Below are positions 18,351-27,742 of a stretch of 64,000 bases of DNA, piece after piece. A model generated the notes under the pieces. It was not told the origin of the DNA and did no database searches. It saw only the letters and a program-made list of their open reading frames with translations. Source of the DNA: an uncultured Bacteroidota bacterium. Its GTDB lineage: Bacteria; Bacteroidota; Bacteroidia; Flavobacteriales; Flavobacteriaceae. Every line of letters starts with the position of its first letter. The stretch's first letter is position 1. The translations under genes and the position numbers were made by a program. Location of the stretch: positions 18,191 through 82,190 of the forward strand of contig CACHVZ010000002.1 in the NCBI GenBank assembly GCA_902583445.1, given 5' to 3'.

Positions 18351-19358
18351 ATGTATAACTCAAGAATTTCAGGACTTGGTATGTATGTTCCAGAAAATAT
18401 TGTTACAAATGATGATCTTTCTAAAATTATGGATACCTCCAATGAATGGATAATTGAGAGAACAGGAATTGAAGAAAGAAGACATATAAAAAAAGGTGAT
18501 GGTAATACAACTGCTATCATGGGGATTAAAGCTGCAAAAATAGCAATTGAAAGAGCTGGAATTGATAAAGATGAAATTGACCTAATTATTTTTGCAACAT
18601 TGAGTCCAGACTATTATTTCCCAGGAGGTGGTGTACTTGTTCAAGAAGAACTAAAAATTAAAACATGTCCAGCGATTGATATAAGAAATCAATGTTCTGG
18701 TTTTATATATTCTATTGCCACGGCTGATCAGTTTATAAAATCAGGTATGTATAAAAATATTCTAGTAATTGGATCAGAAAACCATTCTGGTGGGCTTGAT
18801 TTTTCCACAAGAGGTAGAGCGGTAACTGTAATATTTGGCGACGGCGCTGGAGCAGCAGTTATATCGAGAGAGGAGGATTTAACAAAAGGTATACTATCTT
18901 CACATCTTCATTCTGAAGGAAAATTTGCGAAAGATTTAGCACTAATTGGACCAAATACTAATAGGTGGGTAAATAAAATTATTAAAGATAATGACCCTGA
19001 TGATATTTCCTATTATCCATATATGAATGGCCAGTTAGTTTTTAAAAACGCTATAGTAAGATTTTCAGAGGTGATAATGGAGGGTCTTAATAAAAATAAT
19101 CTTCAACCTGATCAAATAGATATGTTAATTCCACATCAGGCAAATCTCAGGATATCTCAGTTTGTTCAAAAAAAGTTTGGTCTATCCGATGATCAAGTTC
19201 ATAATAATATTCAGAAATATGGAAATACCACTGCTGGATCAATCCCTATTGCATTAACAGAGGCATGGCAGGAAGGAAAAATAAACTCAGGAGATATTGT
19301 TGTTCTTGCAGCATTTGGAAGTGGTTTTACATGGGGAAGTACAATTATTAAATGGTAA
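18351..19358 (+). CDS. 3-oxoacyl-ACP synthase III family protein (KAS III)
   Basis: The 335-residue thiolase-fold condensing enzyme has the KAS III triad: Cys in DIRNQCSGFIYS (about 115), His in LIPHQANLRISQF and Asn in KYGNTTAGSIP. NEWIIERTGIEERRH near the start is typical of FabH. It would condense an acyl-CoA with malonyl-ACP. It is not beside plsX or rpmF, where bacteroidete housekeeping fabH usually lies, so it may be an auxiliary paralogue. A second KAS III is at 60773-61843. It follows the GH3 gene after 55 bp with no clear shared operon. Confidence 0.88.
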   Translation: MYNSRISGLGMYVPENIVTNDDLSKIMDTSNEWIIERTGIEERRHIKKGDGNTTAIMGIKAAKIAIERAGIDKDEIDLIIFATLSPDYYFPGGGVLVQEELKIKTCPAIDIRNQCSGFIYSIATADQFIKSGMYKNILVIGSENHSGGLDFSTRGRAVTVIFGDGAGAAVISREEDLTKGILSSHLHSEGKFAKDLALIGPNTNRWVNKIIKDNDPDDISYYPYMNGQLVFKNAIVRFSEVIMEGLNKNNLQPDQIDMLIPHQANLRISQFVQKKFGLSDDQVHNNIQKYGNTTAGSIPIALTEAWQEGKINSGDIVVLAAFGSGFTWGSTIIKW

Positions 19359-19368
19359 TAAAATTTAA

Positions 19369-19518
19369 ATTAAAGAACATGAAAATAAATACAAAACTGT
19401 TATACTTGAGTTCATTGTTGATCCAAATTCTGGATTCCCATTAATTATTTCAACAGGACCTTATGTTATTCTAGAGACATATCCGTTTCAAAAATACAAG
19501 CCAAAAAAACCTAATTAA
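19369..19518 (+). pseudogene. Unassigned short ORF or gene remnant, no standard start
   Basis: In the gap between the KAS III gene and the ExbB operon one frame stays open for 49 codons after an in-frame TAA. It reads like real protein (EHENKYKTVILEFIVDPNSG, then FPLIISTGPYVILETYPFQK) and ends KYKPKKPN before TAA. There is no ATG, GTG or TTG near its beginning; a competing ATG in another frame gives only 21 codons. I do not recognise the family. It could be the 3' end of a decayed gene or a small gene with an ATT start. Confidence 0.3.
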
Positions 19519-19535
19519 TCACTCTTAAAAAAAAT

Positions 19536-19565
19536 TTGAATCATATAATAATTTTTATATCTTTC
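19536..19565 (+). promoter_or_regulatory. Candidate promoter TTG-N19-TATCTTTC for the ExbB operon
   Basis: TTG at 19536-19538 and TATCTTTC at 19558-19565 are 19 bp apart, matching Bacteroidota -33/-7 geometry with one mismatch in the -7 box (C for the final G). It ends 29 bp before the ExbB start. Confidence 0.45.
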
Positions 19566-19594
19566 GGTTCTCAATTATTGAAAATATTAGAAAA

Positions 19595-20377
19595 ATGAAA
19601 AAAATATTATTTGCATTAATCCTATCTGTTTTTGTTGGTTCTGCCATTACGAGTAATGTGTATGCAACTACAACAGTAAATAGTTTAATAACTATTCAGG
19701 ATTCACAAGATGAGCCTATGATGGAAGCTACTTCGGATGAAGCTTCGGCAGGTTTTACTCAAGAATTAAAAAAGCGTTTTATTGAAGGTGGCCCAAGTTT
19801 TATGGGGATTGTACTCATATGTCTTATACTTGGTTTAGCTATCTCAATTGAAAGAATTATATATCTTAATTTATCAACTACTAATTCAGAAAAGTTAACT
19901 GGTGATGTTGAAGATGCTCTTAAATCAGGTGGTGTTGAGGCTGCCAAGGAAGTATGTAGAAATACAAAAGGACCTGTAGCATCAATCTTTTATCAAGGTT
20001 TAGATAGAGCAAAAGATGGAGTTGATTCTGCAGAGAAAGCTGTTATTTCTTATGGTGGTGTACAAATGGGACAGCTTGAAAAAAATGTCTCATGGATTTC
20101 ATTATTTATTGCACTTGCCCCTATGCTTGGATTTATGGGAACTGTAATTGGAATGATTACTGCATTTGATAGAATTGAAGCTGCCGGTGATATGCAACCA
20201 TCACTTGTTGCTGGGGGTATTAAAGTTGCACTTTTAACGACTGTATTTGGTCTTATTGTTGCCATTATACTTCAAGTATTCTACAACTATATAGTTGCAA
20301 AAATTGATTCAATTGTAAATGATATGGAAGATGCATCAATTACTTTAATTGATATTCTTTCAGCTCAAAAAAAATAG
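19595..20377 (+). CDS. MotA/TolQ/ExbB proton channel family protein
   Basis: The 260-residue inner-membrane protein has an N-terminal signal-like hydrophobic segment (about 1-25), a TM helix near 70-90 (FMGIVLICLILGLAISIERI), and the paired C-terminal helices of the ExbB/TolQ core (LAPMLGFMGTVIGMITAFD and KVALLTTVFGLIVAIILQVF). The conserved GTVxGMI and T residues line the proton path. With two ExbD proteins downstream it should form the stator that uses the proton motive force to drive TonB or an outer-membrane partner. It is the first gene of a five-gene operon. Confidence 0.92.
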   Translation: MKKILFALILSVFVGSAITSNVYATTTVNSLITIQDSQDEPMMEATSDEASAGFTQELKKRFIEGGPSFMGIVLICLILGLAISIERIIYLNLSTTNSEKLTGDVEDALKSGGVEAAKEVCRNTKGPVASIFYQGLDRAKDGVDSAEKAVISYGGVQMGQLEKNVSWISLFIALAPMLGFMGTVIGMITAFDRIEAAGDMQPSLVAGGIKVALLTTVFGLIVAIILQVFYNYIVAKIDSIVNDMEDASITLIDILSAQKK

Positions 20378-20383
20378 TCTTAT

Positions 20384-20833
20384 ATGAATCTTCAAAAAAT
20401 TACAAAAATAGGGTGCATAACTCTTGGTGTGCTAGGTATTATATTTCTTTTCTTAGTTTTTGGAACAGGAGATGATACAATAAAAATGTCTGCTGCATCA
20501 GGAAACTTTGGAGTTATTACTCCAATTATACTTTTAAGTCAATTAATACTTTTTATTGCTGTAATTGTAACTCTAACATTTTCCTTAAGAGGCTTGGCAA
20601 AAGATAAGGCTAAAATGAAAAGTGCGTTAACTTCTTTTGGATTATTTCTAGTTGTAATAGTTATTGCATTTGTTCTTTCAAGTGGTGTTGAAACTCCAAT
20701 GAGAGATGGTAAAGTTTTGTCAGCTATTGGTTCAAGACTTGTAGGTACTGGTATTAGAGTATTCTACATTTTAGTTATTGTTGCAGTTGGACTAATGATT
20801 TTTTCAGGAGGAAAAAAATTTATTAAAAAGTAA
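20384..20833 (+). CDS. Small four-helix inner-membrane protein of the ExbB-ExbD operon, function unknown
   Basis: The 149-residue protein appears to have four membrane segments, near 10-28, 43-68, 82-100 and 123-142, with short basic loops and a lysine-rich end (GGKKFIKK). It has no recognised catalytic motif. It lies 6 bp after ExbB and 3 bp before the first ExbD, so it is almost surely co-expressed with the stator. My recollection is that similar unnamed proteins sit in this place in other Bacteroidota; an accessory stator role is inference. Confidence 0.7.
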   Translation: MNLQKITKIGCITLGVLGIIFLFLVFGTGDDTIKMSAASGNFGVITPIILLSQLILFIAVIVTLTFSLRGLAKDKAKMKSALTSFGLFLVVIVIAFVLSSGVETPMRDGKVLSAIGSRLVGTGIRVFYILVIVAVGLMIFSGGKKFIKK

Positions 20834-20836
20834 ACT

Positions 20837-21460
20837 ATGGCTAGAAGAAAGTCACCAGAAGTTAATGCAGGGTCGATGGCTGATATTGCCTTTCTACTTT
20901 TGATTTTCTTTCTTGTTACTACAACAATTGAGACTGATAGTGGTATTAACAGAAAGTTGCCTCCTATGGAGGAACAAATTGATCCACCAATAATCAGACA
21001 AAAAAATATTTTCACAGTTGTAGTAAATAAAAATAATCAGTTGTTAGTTGAAGAAGAATTAACTGATATTAAAGATCTAAGAAATCTCGCAGTAGATTTT
21101 CTTGATAACGGAGGAGGATCTGGAGAAGAAGCTTGTGATTATTGTCAAGGCAATAGGGACCCAAGGTCATCAGATAACCCTGATAAAGCTATTATATCTC
21201 TAAAAAATGATAGAGAGACTGAATATAAAGTTTATATAGCAGTTCAAAACGAGTTAGTTGCAGCATACAATGTTCTCAGAAATAGAGAGTTTGCTAGATT
21301 ATATCCTAATGAGGCTTTAACTTACATTGAGGCTGATCTTAGGTACAGTGATCCGAGAACTTCTCCTGATGATAAGTCTAGTCTCAAAGAAAAATTAGAT
21401 GTTATAAAAGCATTGTACCCGCAAAAGTTATCTGAGGCTGAACCAAGTAAAGTAAATTAA
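20837..21460 (+). CDS. ExbD/TolR family biopolymer transporter, long form
   Basis: The 207-residue protein has the ExbD layout: basic N-terminus, one TM helix with the conserved aspartate (AGSMADIAFLLLIFFLVTTT, Asp near 17) that carries protons, then a periplasmic domain. The periplasmic part is longer than in classical ExbD (about 140 residues). It holds a glycine-rich insert with a CDYCQGN cysteine pair near residue 95-100 that could form a disulfide. It pairs with the next ExbD in the same operon. Confidence 0.92.
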   Translation: MARRKSPEVNAGSMADIAFLLLIFFLVTTTIETDSGINRKLPPMEEQIDPPIIRQKNIFTVVVNKNNQLLVEEELTDIKDLRNLAVDFLDNGGGSGEEACDYCQGNRDPRSSDNPDKAIISLKNDRETEYKVYIAVQNELVAAYNVLRNREFARLYPNEALTYIEADLRYSDPRTSPDDKSSLKEKLDVIKALYPQKLSEAEPSKVN

Positions 21461-21461
21461 T

Positions 21462-21944
21462 ATGGCAAAATTTAAAAAAAATAAAAGTGGAGATCTACCT
21501 GCAATATCTACTGCATCTCTTCCAGATATAGTTTTTATGTTATTATTCTTTTTTATGGTTGCAACTGTTATGAGGGATAGTACTCTTATGGTACAAAATA
21601 CTTTGCCTGCTGCCGATCAAGTTCAGAAGCTAGATAAAAAGGATAGAGTAATTTATATCTATGCTGGTAAACCTTCTAGTAGATATATTGATACTTATGG
21701 TAGCTCAGCTAAAATTCAACTTAATGACAAGTTTGGTACCGTTGAGGAGGTTGGCGCCTTTGTTCTTGCTGAAAGAGCTGCAAAACGTCAAGAGCTTCAA
21801 AATGTTCTAACAACTGCACTAAAGGTTGATAGTGACACTAAAATGGGAATCATAAGTGATATCAAACAAGAGTTACGTAAGGTTAACGCACTAAAACTAA
21901 ACTACACTACTAGAGTTGGAGATTATACTCAAAATTTCAACTAG
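21462..21944 (+). CDS. ExbD/TolR family biopolymer transporter, second copy
   Basis: The 160-residue second ExbD has a lysine-rich cytoplasmic start (MAKFKKNKSG), a TM helix with the functional aspartate in ASLPDIVFMLLFFFMVATV, and a periplasmic domain. It lies 1 bp after the first ExbD and overlaps the barrel gene by 29 bp. Tandem non-identical ExbD proteins are common in Bacteroidota and may form heterodimers in the ExbB pore. Confidence 0.9.
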   Translation: MAKFKKNKSGDLPAISTASLPDIVFMLLFFFMVATVMRDSTLMVQNTLPAADQVQKLDKKDRVIYIYAGKPSSRYIDTYGSSAKIQLNDKFGTVEEVGAFVLAERAAKRQELQNVLTTALKVDSDTKMGIISDIKQELRKVNALKLNYTTRVGDYTQNFN

Positions 21945-22611
21945 TAAAAAGTTAGTAATTTTACTTTTTTTTTTAAGTACAATCTCTAGCTTAATTGCTC
22001 AAGATACTAATGGAGAAGATTTCTATAGAGAAGATCAATTTTATTTTGGCTCAAGCTATTTTATCCAGACTGAACAAGTAACTGATTTCAAACAAAATGG
22101 ATTCTCTGGTAATTTTCAAATTGGTTTTATAAGAGATATTCCCTTAAATAAAACTTCTACCAATGCTTTGGGAATTGGTTTAGGGTTTGAGAGAAACTTA
22201 TTCACATCTAATATTCAGGCTTTAGAAGTTGATGGTGAAATAGATTATGATATTATAGTAAGTAGATTTCTTGAATCTAAGAATAAAATATCATATTCAT
22301 CAATAGCAATTCCTATTGAATTTAGATGGCGTAAATCTTCTGTGGATGTTTATAGATTTTGGAGAATATATTCTGGACTCAAGATTAAAAAGAATTTCTC
22401 GTTATTTTCAAATCCATCCTATGGAAAAGAATTAAAAATCAAAGATATTCAAGAATGGACTTCATCAATATATTTTAATGTAGGATATAATACATGGAAT
22501 ATCTCCTTAGAATATGATTTAAATCCTTTAATTAAAAATCAAGAAACATTAGATGGAAATACTCTAAATGTAGGTTTCTTTAGACTTGGACTTATTTTTT
22601 ATTTGTTATAA
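21916..22611 (+). CDS. Outer-membrane beta-barrel (PorT-like) protein
   Basis: The 231-residue protein has an N-terminal signal peptide (KLVILLFFLSTISSLIAQ, cleavage after about residue 27). Its body alternates polar and aromatic residues and ends in an aromatic strand (NVGFFRLGLIFYLL), typical of outer-membrane barrels. The start is TTG at 21916, inside the second exbD (29-bp overlap); no later start keeps the whole signal. The family includes PorT-like proteins of gliding/type IX secretion neighbourhoods, but assignment to PorT itself is not proven. The stop lies back to back with that of rpoN (TTATAA). Confidence 0.75.
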   Translation: MEIILKISTSKKLVILLFFLSTISSLIAQDTNGEDFYREDQFYFGSSYFIQTEQVTDFKQNGFSGNFQIGFIRDIPLNKTSTNALGIGLGFERNLFTSNIQALEVDGEIDYDIIVSRFLESKNKISYSSIAIPIEFRWRKSSVDVYRFWRIYSGLKIKKNFSLFSNPSYGKELKIKDIQEWTSSIYFNVGYNTWNISLEYDLNPLIKNQETLDGNTLNVGFFRLGLIFYLL

Positions 22612-24033
22612 TTCTTTTCTTAATCTGGCAACTGGAATGTCTAGCTGTTCTCTATATTTTGCAACTGTTCTTCTTGCAACTTTAAACCCCTTAGTAGATA
22701 ATTTACTGGATAAATCTAAATCAGATAATGGCTTTATTTTATCTTCAGATTCTACAATCTCTTGTAAGATTCTTTTAATCTCAATTGTTGATATATCATC
22801 TCCATCACTATTTTTCATTCCCTCAGAGAAGTAGCTTTTTAAAAGCCGAATTCCATACGGTGAATCCATATATTTACTATTTGCAACTCTTGAAACAGTA
22901 GAAATATCTAAATTAATTTTTTCAGCAATGTCCTTTAAAATCATAGGTTTAAGATTACTTTCTTCTCCCGTTAAAAAATAATCTTTCTGAAAGTTAACAA
23001 TTGCATTTACTGTTTGAAAAAGAGTTTGATGTCTTTGCTCTATTGCTTCAATAAACCATTTTGCTGAATCAAGTTTTTGCTTTAAAAATTGAATTGCTTG
23101 ATTTTGTGATTTTGTTTTATTTGGATCTTTTTTATATCCTTCTAATATATTTTTATAGGAATTAGAAAGTCTTAATTCTGGAGAATTTCTTTTATTTAAT
23201 TCTACAATTAAATCTCCATCCTCAATTGTTAATATAAAGTCTGGAGTAATTGCATTATTAGCAAAATCACTAGTTATTGAACCTCCTGGTTTAGGATTCA
23301 GCTTTGATATTTCCTTAATAGCTTCTTTTAATTTTTGTTCGTTTAAGTTTAGTTTCTCTGATAATTTAGAGAACTTTTTCTTAGAGAATGAATCAAAATC
23401 ATTTTCAATGATTTTAATAGAATTATCAATTGACTCTTTTGAGTTTTTTCTTCTTAATTGAATTAATAGACATTCTTTTAGAGATCTTGCACCAACTCCT
23501 GGAGGATCCAACTCTTGAATTTTCTTTAATACTGATAATATTTCTTGTTTTGAAGTTACTATGTTCTGTGTAAATGCTAAATCATCAATTATATCTTCTA
23601 TCTCTCTTCTTAAATAACCACTTTCATCAATACTTCCGATTAAAAAATCACAAATAGGCTTATATTTTTCATCAAGAATTAAATTTTTTGATTGATTATC
23701 TAGATATTGATGAAAGCTATATGAAGCTTTTGTTTGAAAGCTAGTATTTTCCTCATCACCTGTATAATAACTTTGACTATGGTCAAAATCGTCAGACATA
23801 TCTGTTAAAAAATCATCTACATTGACATCCTCATCATTATTAACTTCAAATTCATCTTTTTCAATATCTGTATCTGTTTTTTCGCTACCCATCTCTAAGG
23901 CAGGATTCTCCTCAATTTCATTTTTAATTTTTTGTTCTAATTCTGCTGTAGTAAGCTGAAATAGTTTCATTAACTGAATCTGTTGTGGTGATAGCTTTTG
24001 AGAAAGCTTTAATTGTAATTTCTGATTAAGCAT
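22606..24033 (-). CDS. rpoN: RNA polymerase sigma-54 factor
   Basis: A 475-residue RpoN. The N-terminal glutamine/leucine-rich activator region is QKLSPQQIQLMKLFQLTTAE (about 12-31), then an acidic linker (about 45-90), the core-binding domain with LDPPGVGARSLKECL, and the DNA-binding C-terminus with the RpoN box ARRTVAKYREQLDIP near the end. It directs RNA polymerase to -24/-12 promoters and needs AAA+ activators. It is the last gene of the ftsX-to-rpoN operon, 44 bp after asnS. Confidence 0.95.
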   Translation of the reverse strand: MLNQKLQLKLSQKLSPQQIQLMKLFQLTTAELEQKIKNEIEENPALEMGSEKTDTDIEKDEFEVNNDEDVNVDDFLTDMSDDFDHSQSYYTGDEENTSFQTKASYSFHQYLDNQSKNLILDEKYKPICDFLIGSIDESGYLRREIEDIIDDLAFTQNIVTSKQEILSVLKKIQELDPPGVGARSLKECLLIQLRRKNSKESIDNSIKIIENDFDSFSKKKFSKLSEKLNLNEQKLKEAIKEISKLNPKPGGSITSDFANNAITPDFILTIEDGDLIVELNKRNSPELRLSNSYKNILEGYKKDPNKTKSQNQAIQFLKQKLDSAKWFIEAIEQRHQTLFQTVNAIVNFQKDYFLTGEESNLKPMILKDIAEKINLDISTVSRVANSKYMDSPYGIRLLKSYFSEGMKNSDGDDISTIEIKRILQEIVESEDKIKPLSDLDLSSKLSTKGFKVARRTVAKYREQLDIPVARLRKEL

Positions 24034-24077
24034 ATTTAATAATACTTAAACAAAATTAAGAAAAGAATTAATTTCAA

Positions 24078-25502
24078 TTAAAAAGATGCATTTTTTGGTG
24101 TCCTTGGATAAGGAATTACATCTCTAATGTTTGACATACCGGTACAAAACATTACCATTCTTTCAAAACCTAGTCCAAAACCACTATGAGGAACAGTCCC
24201 ATATTTTCTAAGATCTATGTACCACCACAATTCCTTATCGTCAATACCCATGTCAGACATTCTCTTTTTGAGTATATCTAGTCTTTCCTCTCTTTGAGAA
24301 CCTCCTATTATCTCACCAATACCTGGGAATAATACGTCCATCGCTCTAACTGTTTTATCATCTTCATTTAACCTCATATAAAATGCTTTAATTTTTGAAG
24401 GATAATCATAAATAATTACAGGAGATTTAAAATGCTTTTCAACCAGAAATCTCTCATGCTCACTTTGAAGATCGGAACCCCAATTATCTAGTAGGTATTT
24501 AAACTTTTTCTTTTTGTTATAATTGGAGCTTTTTAGTATTTCAAATGCCTCTGTATATGAAACACGAGTAAATTCATTATTTACAGTAAACTTAATCTTC
24601 TCAATTAGACTCAAATTGCTCCTCTCATTTTGTGGCTTTTGACTTTCCTCTTTTAAAAGTCTTTCTTCAAGGAAACTTAAATCTTCCTCACATTCTGTTA
24701 ATATATATTTTAAAATATGCTTTACAAATGATTCAGCTAAATCCATATTGTCATTTAGGTCATAAAAGGCCATTTCTGGCTCAATCATCCAAAATTCTGA
24801 AGCATGTCTTGAGGTATTGGAATTTTCTGCTCTAAAAGTTGGGCCAAATGTATAAACATTTCCTAAGCCAAGAGCATAGGTTTCTGCTTCAAGCTGGCCT
24901 GATACAGTAAGGCTAGTTTTTTTACCAAAAAAATCATCTGAATAGTCAACATCTTTTTTTGCTAGATCTTCTTTGCCTAATGTAGTCACTTTAAACATCT
25001 CTCCAGCTCCCTCAGCATCACTTGATGTAATAATTGGAGTATGAATATAATTGAAGCCATTTTTATTAAAATAATCATGAATACTAAAAGCCAATTTTGA
25101 TCTTATTCTCATCACAGAACTAAATGTTGAAGTTCTTATTCTAAGATGAGATTGCTCCCTTAAAAACTCAAAACTATGTTTCTTAGGTTGAATAGGATAT
25201 TCTTCAGGATCTGAATCACCCAATAGCTTAATATTTGAAACATTAATCTCAAAACTTTGACCTTTACCAATGCTATTAACTAATATGCCAGTAATTATTA
25301 ATGAACATCCAACACTAATTCTTTTGATAATATCTTCACCTATGATACCATCATTAATAACACATTGAATATTTTTGATTGTAGATCCATCATTTAATTC
25401 TATAAATTTATTAGCTCTAAATGCTCTAACCCAACCACCTAAATTGATCTCGCTTTCAATTAATGGAGAATCATAAATTTCTTTGACTTTTGATAGATTC
25501 AT
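24078..25502 (-). CDS. asnS: Asparaginyl-tRNA synthetase
   Basis: A 474-residue class IIb synthetase. It has an N-terminal OB-fold anticodon-binding domain (about 1-115) and a catalytic domain with motif 2 (TFRAENSNTSRHASEFWMIEP) and motif 3 (GFGLGFERMVMF). It charges tRNA-Asn directly. The residues around the amino-acid pocket look like AsnRS rather than AspRS, judged from overall resemblance. Start codon ATG, 1 bp after the frr stop. Confidence 0.95.
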   Translation of the reverse strand: MNLSKVKEIYDSPLIESEINLGGWVRAFRANKFIELNDGSTIKNIQCVINDGIIGEDIIKRISVGCSLIITGILVNSIGKGQSFEINVSNIKLLGDSDPEEYPIQPKKHSFEFLREQSHLRIRTSTFSSVMRIRSKLAFSIHDYFNKNGFNYIHTPIITSSDAEGAGEMFKVTTLGKEDLAKKDVDYSDDFFGKKTSLTVSGQLEAETYALGLGNVYTFGPTFRAENSNTSRHASEFWMIEPEMAFYDLNDNMDLAESFVKHILKYILTECEEDLSFLEERLLKEESQKPQNERSNLSLIEKIKFTVNNEFTRVSYTEAFEILKSSNYNKKKKFKYLLDNWGSDLQSEHERFLVEKHFKSPVIIYDYPSKIKAFYMRLNEDDKTVRAMDVLFPGIGEIIGGSQREERLDILKKRMSDMGIDDKELWWYIDLRKYGTVPHSGFGLGFERMVMFCTGMSNIRDVIPYPRTPKNASF

Positions 25503-25503
25503 A

Positions 25504-26055
25504 CTAGACAGTTAGAATATCTTTTTCTTTTGATGTGAACATTTCCTCTACCTTGTTTATATATTTATCAGTAAGATCTTGAGAATCTACTTCTAGATTA
25601 GATTTCAAGTCATCAGAAATTTCTAGAGCTTTGATTTTATTATTTGCATCTTTTCTTGCATTTCGAATGCTCACTTTTGCAGATTCAGATTCAGATTTTG
25701 CAAATTTTGTTAGTTCAATTCTTCTTTCTTCTGTTAAAGGAGGAATATTAATTAGAATTGACTCGCCGTTATTAACAGGGTTAAATCCAAGATTAGAATC
25801 AATTATACTTTTTTCGATTTCATCAATTATTGACTTTTCCCATGGCTGAATACTTATCGTTTGAGCATTTGGTGTACTAACAGAAGCAACCTGATTTAAA
25901 GGAGTTAAATTACCATAATACTCAACTGAAATACCTTTTAACATTATAGGATTTGCCTTGCCGGCTCTGATTTTTGTTAGTTCAGTTTCTAAATGACCAA
26001 TAGCAGCCATCATATTTAATTCTGCATTTTCTATTATTTCTTGGTTGTTTTCCAT
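25504..26055 (-). CDS. frr: Ribosome recycling factor
   Basis: A 183-residue RRF of normal length. It has the expected helices, KIRAGKANPIMLKGISVEYYG near the N-terminus (RxGxANPxxL signature) and VNNGESILINIPPLTEERR in the middle. It splits post-termination ribosomes with EF-G. It follows pyrH by 10 bp, the classic pyrH-frr pair. Confidence 0.96.
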   Translation of the reverse strand: MENNQEIIENAELNMMAAIGHLETELTKIRAGKANPIMLKGISVEYYGNLTPLNQVASVSTPNAQTISIQPWEKSIIDEIEKSIIDSNLGFNPVNNGESILINIPPLTEERRIELTKFAKSESESAKVSIRNARKDANNKIKALEISDDLKSNLEVDSQDLTDKYINKVEEMFTSKEKDILTV

Positions 26056-26065
26056 AATACCAGAC

Positions 26066-26776
26066 TTAACTAGAAACTTTTGTGCCTATTTTTTCTCCCA
26101 TAATAACTTTGGTCAAATTACCTTTTCTGTTCATATCAAAAACTATTATTGGAAGCTTATTCTCTTTACTTAATGTAAAAGCAGTAGTATCCATAATTTT
26201 TAACCCTTTACTTATAGTATCTTCAAAAGAAATATCATCAAATTTAATTGCTTCTTTATTCTTTTCAGGATCTTCATTATAAATACCATCAACTCTAGTC
26301 CCTTTTAATATAACATCCGCATTAATTTCAATCGCTCTAAGAACTGCTGCAGAGTCAGTTGTAAAATATGGATTACCAGTTCCTGATGCAAAAATTACAA
26401 CTCTACCTTTCTCCAGATGTCTAGTTGCTTTGCGTTTTATAAAAGGTTCTGCTATAGATTCCATTTTTATTGCAGATTGAAGTCTTGTAGGAATATCTAT
26501 ATTCTCTAAAGCATTTTGAAGAGCTAATCCATTAATAACTGTTGCAAGCATTCCCATGTAATCTGCTTGAACTCTGTCTATTCCATCTTTTGAACCACTT
26601 AACCCTCTAAAAATATTACCACCACCAACTACAATAGCAATCTCAACTCCTTGCTTATGAATTTCTTTGATTTCTTCTGCATAAACAACAAGCCTATCAT
26701 TATCTATGCCATAAGAATTTTTTCCTAATAGTGCTTCACCACTTAACTTTAGTAAAATTCGATTGTATTTCATCAT
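26066..26776 (-). CDS. pyrH: UMP kinase
   Basis: A 236-residue amino-acid-kinase-fold protein with [10 protein letters not shown] at the start, [10 protein letters not shown] (about 49-58), [16 protein letters not shown] for UMP/ATP binding, and [13 protein letters not shown]. It phosphorylates UMP to UDP in pyrimidine synthesis, and the bacterial type is usually GTP-activated and UTP-inhibited. It sits 37 bp after truB in the housekeeping operon. Confidence 0.96.
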   Translation of the reverse strand: MMKYNRILLKLSGEALLGKNSYGIDNDRLVVYAEEIKEIHKQGVEIAIVVGGGNIFRGLSGSKDGIDRVQADYMGMLATVINGLALQNALENIDIPTRLQSAIKMESIAEPFIKRKATRHLEKGRVVIFASGTGNPYFTTDSAAVLRAIEINADVILKGTRVDGIYNEDPEKNKEAIKFDDISFEDTISKGLKIMDTTAFTLSKENKLPIIVFDMNRKGNLTKVIMGEKIGTKVSS

Positions 26777-26813
26777 TTAGGAATTAAGCAAATATAATTA
26801 TAATGTTTCAAAT

Positions 26814-27503
26814 TTATTTAAATCTTAAAGCGTCACTAATAGAAAAATCTCCAATACTAATTCTCTTTAACTCATGAAGATGTGATCCTGAATTAAGTTT
26901 TTGTCCATAATCGTTAGCAATAGATCTAATATAAGTACCCTTAGAACATTCAATAATGAATTCAATATATGGTGTAGAGAAACTTAATATTTTAAAATTA
27001 TAAATTTCAATATCTCTTGGTTTAATTTCAATTTCAATTTTTTCCCTGGCATACTTGTACATTCTTTTACCATCTTTTTTTAGAGCAGAATAAATTGGAG
27101 GGAATTGTTTCTGTTTACCTATAAAAGTTTTTGAAATTTTTAAAACTTTATTTTCGTCAATATGTTTATAATCGTAGGTTCCATCTATCTTTGTCTCTCT
27201 GTCATAAGAAGGAGTTGTCTCACCCAATTTAATTATACCAGTATATTTTTTTGAAAGGTCCTGATATTTAGAAATATTTTTTGTTTCTTTCCCAATACAT
27301 ACAATTAACAGACCAGTCGCAAGGGGGTCAAGTGTACCAGCATGTCCAACCTTTATTTTTTTGACTTTTAGTCTTGTTTGTATACTCTTCCGAATATATT
27401 TAATAACATCGAATGAGGTCCATTCAATTGGTTTATCAATTAAAATTATCTTACCATTTCTAATATCATCCAGTGTTACAGACTCTATAAAGTCATTTAA
27501 CAT
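26814..27503 (-). CDS. truB: tRNA pseudouridine(55) synthase
   Basis: A 229-residue TruB with the catalytic aspartate in [15 protein letters not shown] (Asp near 58) and [13 protein letters not shown] in the second half. It makes pseudouridine 55 in the T-loop of tRNAs. The C-terminal PUA domain of longer TruB proteins is absent, as usual in Bacteroidota. It follows DUF3098 directly; uppP, which often lies between them in relatives, is missing here. Confidence 0.94.
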   Translation of the reverse strand: MLNDFIESVTLDDIRNGKIILIDKPIEWTSFDVIKYIRKSIQTRLKVKKIKVGHAGTLDPLATGLLIVCIGKETKNISKYQDLSKKYTGIIKLGETTPSYDRETKIDGTYDYKHIDENKVLKISKTFIGKQKQFPPIYSALKKDGKRMYKYAREKIEIEIKPRDIEIYNFKILSFSTPYIEFIIECSKGTYIRSIANDYGQKLNSGSHLHELKRISIGDFSISDALRFK

Positions 27504-27509
27504 TGTAAA

Positions 27510-27740
27510 TTAATTTTTAGATTTTTTAAGAATTGTAAAAATGCAAAGAGTAAAGCCTGCAATTACAATAAGTGGTGCAAGTCTAATCCTTCTAAAATTA
27601 TATATTTCATCACTAAATACTTCAGGATCTTCTGAAGCTCCTCCTGACATTAGAAGAAAACCAATACCAATAACTAAAATTGACACAATTAGTAGCCTAA
27701 ATCTATTCTTATTAAATAAAAAATCTTTCCTTTTCATCAA
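27510..27740 (-). CDS. DUF3098 family small membrane protein
   Basis: The 76-residue protein has two membrane segments (about 11-30 and 53-70) joined by a short loop rich in acidic residues ([21 protein letters not shown]). The SGG...DP..FS.....FRR.RLAP pattern is the signature I associate with DUF3098, a bacteroidete family found next to ftsX. Function is unknown; the position suggests cell-envelope or division-related work. Confidence 0.8.
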   Translation of the reverse strand: MMKRKDFLFNKNRFRLLIVSILVIGIGFLLMSGGASEDPEVFSDEIYNFRRIRLAPLIVIAGFTLCIFTILKKSKN

Positions 27741-27742
27741 TG

